From positions 1-23,106 of the forward strand of contig JBAVVD010000017.1 of assembly GCA_049697115.1 (NCBI GenBank): 23,106 nt of DNA. The letters run 5' to 3'. A model generated the notes under the pieces. The model was not told where the DNA came from. It ran no database searches and was given only the letters and a program-made list of their open reading frames with translations. Source of the stretch: JBAVVD01 sp049697115 (GTDB lineage Bacteria; Acidobacteriota; Aminicenantia; Aminicenantales; UBA4085). The translations under genes were made by a program, and so were the position numbers. Positions 12,618 through 19,895 of the stretch are shown piece by piece. The stretch's first letter is position 1. Every line of letters begins with the position of its first letter.

Positions 12618-14884
12618 GTGCTTACATCCTCACTCATTGTTGCGACGACGCGCATTGTCAGCAGCGAGCAGATCAGAGCCAGCGTCGACTCCGCGCCTTC
12701 GTTCGCGTTGACGCCTTCCGGGTGCAGCCCGTCGTGGCACCCGCCGGTGGCGTAGTCGTACAGCGGCAACCCCAGGTCATTCCTGCCCAGGAACCATTCA
12801 AATGCACGCGCCATCCATTCCCGCCAGCGCCGCTCGCCGGTCATGCGGTACGCCCGAAAACACGCCTCAATCGTGCTCTGCGCTTCAACCGGCTGCTGGT
12901 CGAACCGGGCGCGTTCTGCGGTCCGGTGCCAGCCGACGTGCGCGATCGGCACGAAATGTCCTTCCGGTGCGGTTTGAACCTGAACCAGCCAGCCCAGCGA
13001 CTTCAACCCGGCCTCAGCCATCTCCTGATTCTCCATCTCCGACGCGGCGCGCAATAGTGCCTGGCTAAGCCGGGCATTCTCATAGGCCAGTGACTGCTCG
13101 AACCACGGCCACTCCTCATGGGCGTTTGCCTGGTACAGCTGCAGTAACCGGGCAGCAATGGAGTCGCGGAAGCGCCGCGCTTCGCTGGCGCCCGGGAACC
13201 GCTTGATGAACGAACAGATTCCCAAGAGCGAGAATGCCCAGGCCCTCGGGCTGGAAAAAGTTTCAACCGCGGCCAGCCCGGCCTCAAACAGGTTCATCGC
13301 CAGGGCCACGATTCCATCATCTTTCGACGCCCCGACTGTCGAGCCCAGGCTCCAAAGCGCACGGCCGTGCGCGTCCTCAGACCCGGCCGGTTCAGTCCAG
13401 CGCCGGTCGTACCCGAGATAGTTGCGGAACAGACCGTTCTCGCGGTTTAGCGCATAGTCTAGGAAGGCAAGATAGCGCGTCGCCAGGCGACGTAATGCTT
13501 CGCTGTCCTGATCGACCTGCTGGGCGCGCAGCACCGCGATCAGAGCGCGGGCATTATCGTCGGTGGTATATCCCTCGGCGAGATTTGGCACGGTCCTTCG
13601 GGCATGCTGCAGTATGCCGGTGTCATCGGTGAGTGTCAGCACGTGGCTGAGGTTCAGCTCCGGCAAGTCGATGTCCAACATATCGGCCGTGTGCGTCAGG
13701 CTGGGTCGGGCATGGGAAATGAGCCGTTCCTGTGACGCTCGCTCAAATGTTTGGAGGTACTGCCGTGCCACTTCTTTCCAGACCATCATTCGCCCGAAGG
13801 CATATGCCCGTTTGCGCATGGCATGGCGCTCGGCTTCACTCTCCAGCAGCTCGATAGAGGCACTTGCCAGTGCTCCTGCGTCCCGGAACGGGACCAGTTG
13901 GCCCCGTCTCTTGTCGAGTAGTTCCTCAGCGTACCAGTACGGCGTGGAAACAATCGCCTTGCCCGTGCCCAGCGAGTAGGCAAGCGTGCCCGACACCGAC
14001 TGCTCCATAACGAGGTAGGGAGTCACATAAAGATCGGCTGCTCCGAGGAAACGGCACAATTCATCAATGTCCACAAACCGGTTGTGAAAGACTACGTTGT
14101 CGGCGACTCCTATATCGCGTGCCAGGCGTTGGAGTCCTAGCCGGTACTCCTCCCCCTTCTCACGCTTCACGTTGGGGTGGGTCACGCCGAGTACCAGGTA
14201 CACCACGTCCGGGAACCGGCGAATAATGTCGGGCAGTGCGTTGATCATGAACTCAATGCCTTTGTTCGGCGACAAGAGGCCGAAAGTGAGAATCACCCGT
14301 CGCCCATCAACTCCGAACAGGTCCTTGTAGTAGTTCGGGTCCACGAACGGCATGTCCGGTATGCCGTGGTGAATCAGGTCGATCCTGCCCGCCGGAACGG
14401 CGTAGATCTCTTGCAGGAATTCCGCCGACCGCTGGCTCATCACGACGACGCGTTCGGAAAGGCTGCACAGCTCGATCAGCACCTGCTTCTGTGCCTCGTC
14501 CGGATGCTTGAGCACAGTGTGCAGCGTGGTGACGATCGGCATCCGCAGCCTGCGCACAGCTATCAGGAGGTAACTACCCGCTAGCCCGCCGAAAATGCCA
14601 TATTCGTGCTGGATACAGGCGAGGTCAACCTGGCCCATGTTCAGGAAGTCGGCGAGCTGCCGGTACTGATCCACGTCGTTCTGGGCGATTTCAAACCGCA
14701 CCCGGTCGGGGTAAGAATATCCCTCGGGCGTGTCATTCATCGCTGCCGCCACACAGTTGGTAGTCGGCACCTCCCGGGCAATCGCCTCGCACAGGTCGGT
14801 CGTGAACGTCGCAATGCCGCACCGCCTCGGAATGTAGTTCCCGACGAATGCAATCTTCTGAAAAGAGAACTTATCCGCTTTCAT
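12614..14884 (-). CDS. GT4 glycosyltransferase fused to a C-terminal alpha-helical domain
   Basis: A 756-residue two-domain protein. Residues 1 to about 390 form a GT-B fold of family GT4: the donor-side loop GNYIPRRCGIATFTT (15-29), HHGIPDMPF (172-180), FGLLSPNKGIEF (201-212) and MEQSVSGTLAYSLGTGKAIV (293-312) in place of the usual ExxGxxxxEA segment, whose second Glu is replaced. From about 400 to the end is a helical domain, probably an alpha/alpha barrel, with GYTTDDNARALI, QPVEAQSTIEACF and DGLHPEGVNANEGAESTLA (718-736). That second domain resembles those of carbohydrate-active enzymes and could be a hydrolase, epimerase-like or acceptor-binding module; its role is unknown. The ATG at 14882-14884 has AAGGA nearby. 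It is first in an operon with GH130 and strongly GC-rich. Confidence 0.85.
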   Translation of the reverse strand: MKADKFSFQKIAFVGNYIPRRCGIATFTTDLCEAIAREVPTTNCVAAAMNDTPEGYSYPDRVRFEIAQNDVDQYRQLADFLNMGQVDLACIQHEYGIFGGLAGSYLLIAVRRLRMPIVTTLHTVLKHPDEAQKQVLIELCSLSERVVVMSQRSAEFLQEIYAVPAGRIDLIHHGIPDMPFVDPNYYKDLFGVDGRRVILTFGLLSPNKGIEFMINALPDIIRRFPDVVYLVLGVTHPNVKREKGEEYRLGLQRLARDIGVADNVVFHNRFVDIDELCRFLGAADLYVTPYLVMEQSVSGTLAYSLGTGKAIVSTPYWYAEELLDKRRGQLVPFRDAGALASASIELLESEAERHAMRKRAYAFGRMMVWKEVARQYLQTFERASQERLISHARPSLTHTADMLDIDLPELNLSHVLTLTDDTGILQHARRTVPNLAEGYTTDDNARALIAVLRAQQVDQDSEALRRLATRYLAFLDYALNRENGLFRNYLGYDRRWTEPAGSEDAHGRALWSLGSTVGASKDDGIVALAMNLFEAGLAAVETFSSPRAWAFSLLGICSFIKRFPGASEARRFRDSIAARLLQLYQANAHEEWPWFEQSLAYENARLSQALLRAASEMENQEMAEAGLKSLGWLVQVQTAPEGHFVPIAHVGWHRTAERARFDQQPVEAQSTIEACFRAYRMTGERRWREWMARAFEWFLGRNDLGLPLYDYATGGCHDGLHPEGVNANEGAESTLALICSLLTMRVVATMSEDVST

Positions 14885-15160
14885 TTGATTATCCTTCGCA
14901 CTACCGAGGGGATAGGAATTTTATTTTTAATCGCAATGAGAGAGCGTGTGTCTTTATTTTGATTTTCATTTCTTTTATTATGACTTTTTTCCCTTCAATT
15001 TACCACAGGCAAGTAAAATTTATCGCCCGAGATTTCTACAGAGAATAGACGGGCACACAAGATCGTCCGATTTTCGAGGGAACTTTTTTCAGGATTCCCC
15101 AAGACGGTCCGGCGCTTTTTGAATGAATAGAGAGTCTCCTAGATTGACCAAGGACAAAGC

Positions 15161-15179
15161 TGTGACCAAATTGTGACCA
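15161..15179 (+). repeat. Direct repeat TGTGACCA, 11-bp spacing
   Basis: TGTGACCA occurs at 15161-15168 and 15172-15179, with a related TTGACCA at 15144-15150. The 19 bases closely resemble 746-764 (TGTGGACAAATTGTGGACA), differing only at the two GA/AC positions. Confidence 0.5.
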
Positions 15180-15187
15180 TCCTAGGC

Positions 15188-15227
15188 ATACTTCCATATA
15201 CTTTGATATACTTCCGTATACCTAACA
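15188..15227 (+). promoter_or_regulatory. Tandem 10-bp repeat upstream of acetamidase gene
   Basis: ATACTTCCAT (15188-15197), ATACTTTGAT (15198-15207), ATACTTCCGT (15208-15217) and a decayed ATACCTAACA (15218-15227) follow one another with exactly one helical turn of spacing, ending 26 bases before the start codon. Each junction creates a TATACT or TATACC box that could serve as a -10. A regulator site or multiple-start promoter is plausible. Confidence 0.5.
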
Positions 15228-15253
15228 CTACTTTCTAAAAGGAGGTCATAATT

Positions 15254-16225
15254 ATGTTTCGAAGAGCGGTTCTCCTGTTTGGTTTATCTGTTCTCATCAT
15301 TGGATCTGGCGTTGCCAAAACTCACCGCTTCAAGCCATCGCAAGGGTGCCAGACCTATGCTGTCCGTAAACCGGTTCTCCACGTCAAGCCAGGAGACCGG
15401 ATTGAAACCAGCACCCTGTTCTCGGATTATTTTATCGGGAAAGACGGCCCCTGGCCTGGAGAAGTTGGGCCCATCTATGTCGAAGGCGCCACTCCCAATG
15501 ACACGCTTGTGGTGAAAATTCTAAAGATTCGCCCGAACATTCAGACGGGAAGATCCGGGACATCGACCGTCTATGGGTCACTGACAGCGACAGAGACCAC
15601 CCCCATGCTTCACGAGCCGGTTCCCTCAAAGATATATATATGGCAGATTGACTCTGAGAAAATGGTCGCCACCCTTCGTCTTCCGAACAGTAAGATGAAG
15701 GATATCCAGGTGAAGCTCATTCCCATGTTGGGCCGTCTCGCCACAGCTCCTCCCGAAGATCAAGCTATTCCAGGAGGCGTGCCCTATGATTTCGGCGGCA
15801 ATATGGATACTTCTGAGGCGCGGGAGGGGGCGACCGTGTACCTGCCAATATTCCATAAAGGGGCTTACTTTTATTTTGGGGATGTGCATGCACTCCAGGG
15901 AGACGGCGAGATTACAGGAAGCGGCATTGAAACCACCGCAGATGTGACATTGCAGCTGGACCTCGTCAAGGGGAAAAAAATCGCATGGCCGCGGCTGGAG
16001 AATGAGGACTACATTATGGTGGCAGGGTCAATCAGGCCGCTTATGGATGCTTTCCGGATTGCTCATGTTGAAATGGTCAAGTGGCTGGAATCCGAATACG
16101 GCTTCAGCCGATGGGACGCCCTCCAGATTCTCTCCCAGGTGGGCACGGCCCAGGTGGCGAATGTGGTGGACCCCAACTACACGGTCGTTTCCAAGTTTCC
16201 TAAAAAATATTTGCCTTTGAAGTGA
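15254..16225 (+). CDS. Exported acetamidase/formamidase-family protein
   Basis: A 323-residue member of the FmdA/AmdA family, which hydrolyses short amides to ammonia and the acid. Family landmarks are the early FSDYFIGKDGPWPGEVGPIY region (56-75), GGNMDTSEAR (181-190), and GDVHALQGDGEITGSGIET (209-227), which holds metal- and substrate-binding residues. The C-terminus has the usual DALQILSQVG segment. A signal peptide is present: basic MFRR, a hydrophobic core and probable cleavage after A21, so the enzyme is exported, unlike the classical cytoplasmic amidases. The start is secure, with AAAAGGAGGT eight bases before ATG at 15254. The gene is monocistronic and convergent with glnS. The actual substrate is unknown. 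Confidence 0.87.
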   Translation: MFRRAVLLFGLSVLIIGSGVAKTHRFKPSQGCQTYAVRKPVLHVKPGDRIETSTLFSDYFIGKDGPWPGEVGPIYVEGATPNDTLVVKILKIRPNIQTGRSGTSTVYGSLTATETTPMLHEPVPSKIYIWQIDSEKMVATLRLPNSKMKDIQVKLIPMLGRLATAPPEDQAIPGGVPYDFGGNMDTSEAREGATVYLPIFHKGAYFYFGDVHALQGDGEITGSGIETTADVTLQLDLVKGKKIAWPRLENEDYIMVAGSIRPLMDAFRIAHVEMVKWLESEYGFSRWDALQILSQVGTAQVANVVDPNYTVVSKFPKKYLPLK

Positions 16226-16290
16226 TTGGCGGTGTTGAGGCTTAAGACTTAATGTTTGAGAATTGAGACCCGTTGTCCGCCCCGGCGTCG

Positions 16291-18000
16291 CTACTCGTTC
16301 TCGCGGCCGGCTTTGATGATTCGAGCCCAGGTGTCCCGTAAGGTCACTGTGCGGTTGAAAACAGGATGGCCGGGTTTGGAATCGAGTGTGTCCACACAGA
16401 AATATCCCAGTCTTTCGAATTGATACCGGCTTCCGGACGCCGCCTCTTTTAAGCTCGGTTCCAGCCTGCAGTCTGTCAGAACTTCCAGGGACTTCGGATT
16501 GAGATTCGACTTCCAGTCCTCCCCTTCTTCCAGCTCACCAGGGTCCCTTTTTGTGAAAAGCGTGTCATACATCCGCACCTCCGCCGGGACGGCATGGGCG
16601 GCCGAAACCCAGTGCATTGTCGCCTTAGGGCTTCGTCCGTCCGGAGAATCCCCTCCCCTGGTCTTCGGATCATAGGTGCAGTGGAGTTCCTCGACCTCAC
16701 CCGTCCGGCGGTCTTTGACCACATCCACACAGGTGATGAAATAGGCATAGCGCAGCCGCACTTCCCGCCCCGGGGACAGACGGAAAAATTTCTTGGGCGG
16801 ATTTTCCATAAAATCATCCCGCTCCAAATAGAGAACCCGTGAAAAGGGGACTTTTCGGGTTCCCATACTCAGATCTTCTGGGTTGTTGATGCAGTCCAGT
16901 TCTTCGACCCTGTCTTCCGGGTAGTTGACGAGCACCACCCGCAGGGGCTTCAGCACGGCCATCACCCGCGGCACTGTCCGGTTGAGCTCTTCGCGAAGGC
17001 AGCTCTCAAGCATGGCCATGTCCACGATGCTGTTGACTTTAGCCACGCCGATTTCATCGCAAAATCTCCGGATGGATGACGGCGTGTACCCGCGCCGGCG
17101 CAATCCGGACAGGGTCGGCATCCGGGGGTCATTCCATCCGCTCACATGCCCTTCCCTGACGAGCTCCAACAGCTTGCGCTTGCTCAGAACCGTGTGGCTG
17201 AGGTTGAGCCGGGCAAACTCAATCTGCTGGGGATGATGGATGCCCAACTGGTCGAGAAACCAGTTGTAGAGCGGACGGTGGACTTCAAACTCCAATGTGC
17301 AGATGGAATGAGTGATGCCTTCGATGGAATCCGACTGGCCGTGGGCCCAGTCATAAGTGGCATAGATGCACCATTTGTCGCCGGATCTGTAGTGATGGGC
17401 TCTGCGGATCCTGTAGAGCACCGGATCGCGCATGAGGAGGTTGGGGTGGGCCATATCGATCTTGGCACGGAGAGTCCTCGAACCGTCCGGAAACTCGCCG
17501 GCCCTCATCCGGCGAAAAAGGTCCAGGTTCTCCTCCACGGGACGGTTGCGGAAAGGGCTCACTTTTCCAGGCTCGGTCAGTGTCCCCCGAAAGGCCGTCA
17601 CCTCTTCGGCACTCAGGTCGCAGACATAGGCTTTTCCTTTTTTAATGAGGTCCACGGCATATGCGTAGAGTTGCTCAAAATAGTCCGAGGCATAGTATTC
17701 GCGGTCTTCCCAGTCAAATCCCAGCCAGCGTACATCTTCTTGAATGGACCGGACGTATTCCGGCTCCTCGGTCTCAGGATTTGTGTCATCGAAGCGGAGA
17801 TTGCACAGGCCGCCGTAATCCGCGGCCAGGCCGAAATTCAGGCAGATAGACTTGGCGTGGCCGATATGCAGAAAGCCGTTCGGCTCAGGAGGAAACCGCG
17901 TGTGGACGCGGCCTCCGTGCTTGTTGTTCTTGATGTCTGTGTCGATGATGTCACGGATGAAATTTTCTTTGGGTTTTGGAGTGTCCTTTGGAGTGCTCAT
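16291..18000 (-). CDS. glnS: Glutaminyl-tRNA synthetase
   Basis: A 569-residue class I synthetase charging tRNA-Gln with glutamine. The HIGH motif lies in PEPNGFLHIGHAKS (38-51), the KMSKS equivalent is VLSKR (271-275), and the GlnRS-specific stretch FDDTNPETEEPEYV (70-83) is intact. The C-terminal half carries the beta-barrel anticodon-binding domains, with the typical FMENPPKKFFRLSPGREVRL. The length fits bacterial GlnRS without a YqeY fusion. The ATG overlaps the gltX stop (ATGA, 17997-18000), so the two synthetases are translationally coupled. A dedicated GlnRS removes the need to make Gln-tRNA by the GatCAB amidotransferase route, though this window cannot show whether GatCAB is also present. 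Confidence 0.96.
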   Translation of the reverse strand: MSTPKDTPKPKENFIRDIIDTDIKNNKHGGRVHTRFPPEPNGFLHIGHAKSICLNFGLAADYGGLCNLRFDDTNPETEEPEYVRSIQEDVRWLGFDWEDREYYASDYFEQLYAYAVDLIKKGKAYVCDLSAEEVTAFRGTLTEPGKVSPFRNRPVEENLDLFRRMRAGEFPDGSRTLRAKIDMAHPNLLMRDPVLYRIRRAHHYRSGDKWCIYATYDWAHGQSDSIEGITHSICTLEFEVHRPLYNWFLDQLGIHHPQQIEFARLNLSHTVLSKRKLLELVREGHVSGWNDPRMPTLSGLRRRGYTPSSIRRFCDEIGVAKVNSIVDMAMLESCLREELNRTVPRVMAVLKPLRVVLVNYPEDRVEELDCINNPEDLSMGTRKVPFSRVLYLERDDFMENPPKKFFRLSPGREVRLRYAYFITCVDVVKDRRTGEVEELHCTYDPKTRGGDSPDGRSPKATMHWVSAAHAVPAEVRMYDTLFTKRDPGELEEGEDWKSNLNPKSLEVLTDCRLEPSLKEAASGSRYQFERLGYFCVDTLDSKPGHPVFNRTVTLRDTWARIIKAGRENE

Positions 18001-19280
18001 TGTGCAGCGCCTCTCATGCGGCGAATGACTTTTTCCCTGCCGAGGAGTTCCATCAGCTCAAAAAGCCCGGCCCCGTGCATCTTGCCGGTTACGGCCAGGC
18101 GCGCGGGATGGATGATGTCTGCGGCCTTGATTCCTTTTTTCTGGGCGAGGTCCCGGCAGAGGGCTTCAATACTCTCATGGTCGAAGTCCTCAAGCGTCTC
18201 CAGCCGGGCGGCAAACTCGCGGAGAGACTCTTTGTATCGAGTTGGCTCCAGGAATTTCCTTCTATCGGCTTCATCCACCTGAAAGTCTTCCTTGAAAAAG
18301 CTGTCCGTCAGCTCGACAAACTCATGGAAAGTCTTGATCCGGATTTTGTAGAGGTTCAGAAGCTTCGCTATAAAATCATCGGACACTCCGCTGAGATCCA
18401 CTCCTTCCCTTAAAAGCTGATTTTTAATCAGGGGGAAAAGCTCTTCCGCTGCTTTTTTCATGATGTATTCGCCGTTTATCCATTTGAGCTTCTGTATGTC
18501 AAATTTGGCCTGGACATCGTTCATAGCGGATATTTCAAAAATCTTTGCCGCCTCAGGCAAAAGAAGAATTTCGCCCTCGCCGGGAGGAGTCCAGCCCAGA
18601 AGGATGAGATAATTGGCCAGGGCCTCAGGCAGAAATCCTTCATTTTTATACTCCTGGACCGACACGCCGCCGTGGCGCTTGGAGAGCTTGGCTCCGTCCG
18701 GCCCCAGGATTAAGGGCATATGGCCGAATTTCGGCGGTGTCTGGCCGAGGGCCTCGTAAAACAGAAGCTGTTTCGGCGTGTTGGAGATATGGTCGTCGCC
18801 CCTCAGAATATGGGTCACGCCCATGTCCGTATCGTCCACAACGCAGGCGAAATTATAGGCCGGGGAGCCGTCGGACTTGATCATGACCTGGTCCTTGATA
18901 TTCTCCGTTTGAAAAGTGATCTGTCCGTGGATCATGTCTTCGACGTCAATAGTGCGGCCCGGCACTATCCTGAAAACAACGGCATCTCCCTCGCGATAGG
19001 CTTTCTCCTGCGAGAGAAGTTCTTCGGCTTTTTTCCGGTACAGCTCGAATCGTCCGCTTTGGAAGACCGGCTCTCCGTCCCAGTCGATTCCGAGCCAGCC
19101 AAGATCCTCCAGAATTTCGTCCAGATACTTTTTTTCCGAGCGCGCCCTGTCCGTATCCTCGATCCGGAGCAAAAACCGGCCGCCTGTATGCCGGGCGTAG
19201 AGCCAGTTAAAAAGGGCTGTCCGTGCGCTTCCCAGATGGAGGTATCCGGTCGGGCTCGGCGCAAACCTTACAGTCACCAT
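17997..19280 (-). CDS. gltX: Glutamyl-tRNA synthetase, short form lacking the zinc-knuckle insert
   Basis: A 427-residue GluRS with HIGH-type APSPTGYLHLGSAR (7-20), RIEDTDRAR (39-47), NFACVVDDTDMGVTHILRGD (143-162) and the KMSKS equivalent KLSKRHG (198-204). The normal length is near 470-500. The loss is specific: after QEKAY (91-95) the chain runs directly into REGDAVVFRIVPG. The usual insert of some 35-40 residues, with its CxC...C zinc-knuckle or its zinc-free equivalent, is missing. The frame is open across the junction and the flanks are well conserved, so this looks like a true deletion, not a sequencing error. The start ATG at 19278-19280 has TAAGGAAAG directly upstream. It is first in the operon with glnS. 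Confidence 0.93.
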   Translation of the reverse strand: MVTVRFAPSPTGYLHLGSARTALFNWLYARHTGGRFLLRIEDTDRARSEKKYLDEILEDLGWLGIDWDGEPVFQSGRFELYRKKAEELLSQEKAYREGDAVVFRIVPGRTIDVEDMIHGQITFQTENIKDQVMIKSDGSPAYNFACVVDDTDMGVTHILRGDDHISNTPKQLLFYEALGQTPPKFGHMPLILGPDGAKLSKRHGGVSVQEYKNEGFLPEALANYLILLGWTPPGEGEILLLPEAAKIFEISAMNDVQAKFDIQKLKWINGEYIMKKAAEELFPLIKNQLLREGVDLSGVSDDFIAKLLNLYKIRIKTFHEFVELTDSFFKEDFQVDEADRRKFLEPTRYKESLREFAARLETLEDFDHESIEALCRDLAQKKGIKAADIIHPARLAVTGKMHGAGLFELMELLGREKVIRRMRGAAQ

Positions 19281-19315
19281 CTTTCCTTAGATTAATCCAA
19301 ACAGATTATTGACCT

Positions 19316-19357
19316 GGATTATTCGTAAATCCTGAAGAATTGATCCATGAATAATCC
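19316..19357 (-). promoter_or_regulatory. Inverted repeat in the gltX leader region
   Basis: GGATTATTC (19316-19324) and GAATAATCC (19349-19357) are perfect 9-bp inverted arms around a 24-nt loop. A further related GATTAATCC lies at 19290-19298, closer to the gene. They could form a leader hairpin or a repressor site. I found no T-box features. Confidence 0.4.
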
Positions 19358-19451
19358 ACGTTTATAAATTTGCACGCTGGCCAGCAAAATATCCTCTTTA
19401 GATATAGCACAGGCTCAGGCCGCGGTCAATTTCCTTCTGGTCAGGGGTGTG

Positions 19452-19479
19452 TTGCCTGCGGGAAAGAGGGTGGTATAAT
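19452..19479 (+). promoter_or_regulatory. Promoter of the GNAT-DUF2156 pair, predicting a leaderless mRNA
   Basis: TTGCCT (19452-19457), a 16-bp spacer and a perfect TATAAT (19474-19479) end only eight bases before the ATG at 19488. Transcription would therefore begin at or next to the start codon, with no Shine-Dalgarno. Confidence 0.6.
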
Positions 19480-19487
19480 AGCTGCCT

Positions 19488-19895
19488 ATGCGTATCTGGA
19501 AGGCACGGCAAACCGATTTTTCTGATATCCATCGCCTGGCCGGAGAATTCGGGCTCGAATATCCAGGCATGGAGGAAGATGCATTCTTTGTCGCCGAGGA
19601 AGGCCGAAGGATTATCGGCATCGGCGCGCTCAAGCGGCATAAAGGTTTTATGGAGCTCTGTTCTCTGGGAGTGGAGGAAAAATTTCGCGGCCGCGGCGCG
19701 GCCAGACAGCTTGTCCGTGCCCTTATCCGCCAGACGAGCCGGGATATCTATCTGGCGACTCTCATTCCGGAATTTTTCGAAAAATTCGGCTTTACCAGGT
19801 CCGGTACCGTGCCTCCCTCCATGGTCAAAGATCCCGAATGGTGTGAGGGCTGCCGCAAGGAGCTCTGCACGGTAATGAAGAGGAAAGGCCGATGA
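19488..19895 (+). CDS. GNAT-family N-acetyltransferase (N-acetylglutamate synthase-like)
   Basis: A 135-residue single GNAT domain. Motif A is clear: CSLGVEEKFRGRGAARQLV (58-76) with the acetyl-CoA pyrophosphate loop RGRGAA. It is followed by the late segment YLATLIPEFFEKFGFTRSG (88-106). Three cysteines near the end (C119, C122, C127 in WCEGCRKELCTVM) recall the short ArgA-like N-acetylglutamate synthases, which carry a similar Cys pattern. That makes amino-acid acetylation likely, but no arginine genes are nearby. The stop overlaps the start of the next gene (ATGA, 19892-19895). The start is placed at 19488 because residues 1-14 fit the beginning of the fold, although there is no Shine-Dalgarno and the message would be leaderless. 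Confidence 0.83.
   Translation: MRIWKARQTDFSDIHRLAGEFGLEYPGMEEDAFFVAEEGRRIIGIGALKRHKGFMELCSLGVEEKFRGRGAARQLVRALIRQTSRDIYLATLIPEFFEKFGFTRSGTVPPSMVKDPEWCEGCRKELCTVMKRKGR

Larger units (their letters stand above)
14885..15253. other. Divergent intergenic region between GT4 and acetamidase genes
   Basis: AT-rich on the GT4 side. On the acetamidase side it carries TGTGACCA repeats (15161-15179), a helically phased 10-bp repeat (15188-15227) and a strong Shine-Dalgarno, AAAAGGAGGT (15237-15246). No gene was seen; a 17-codon frame starting at 15123 has no binding site. Confidence 0.5.

Noticed and set aside
12722..14584. Several long frames opposite the GT4 gene
   Set aside because: GC-rich DNA leaves long antisense frames open; the GT4 motifs fix the coding strand.
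19281..19400. T-box riboswitch upstream of gltX
   Set aside because: No T-box consensus or terminator/antiterminator pair; only an inverted repeat is visible.
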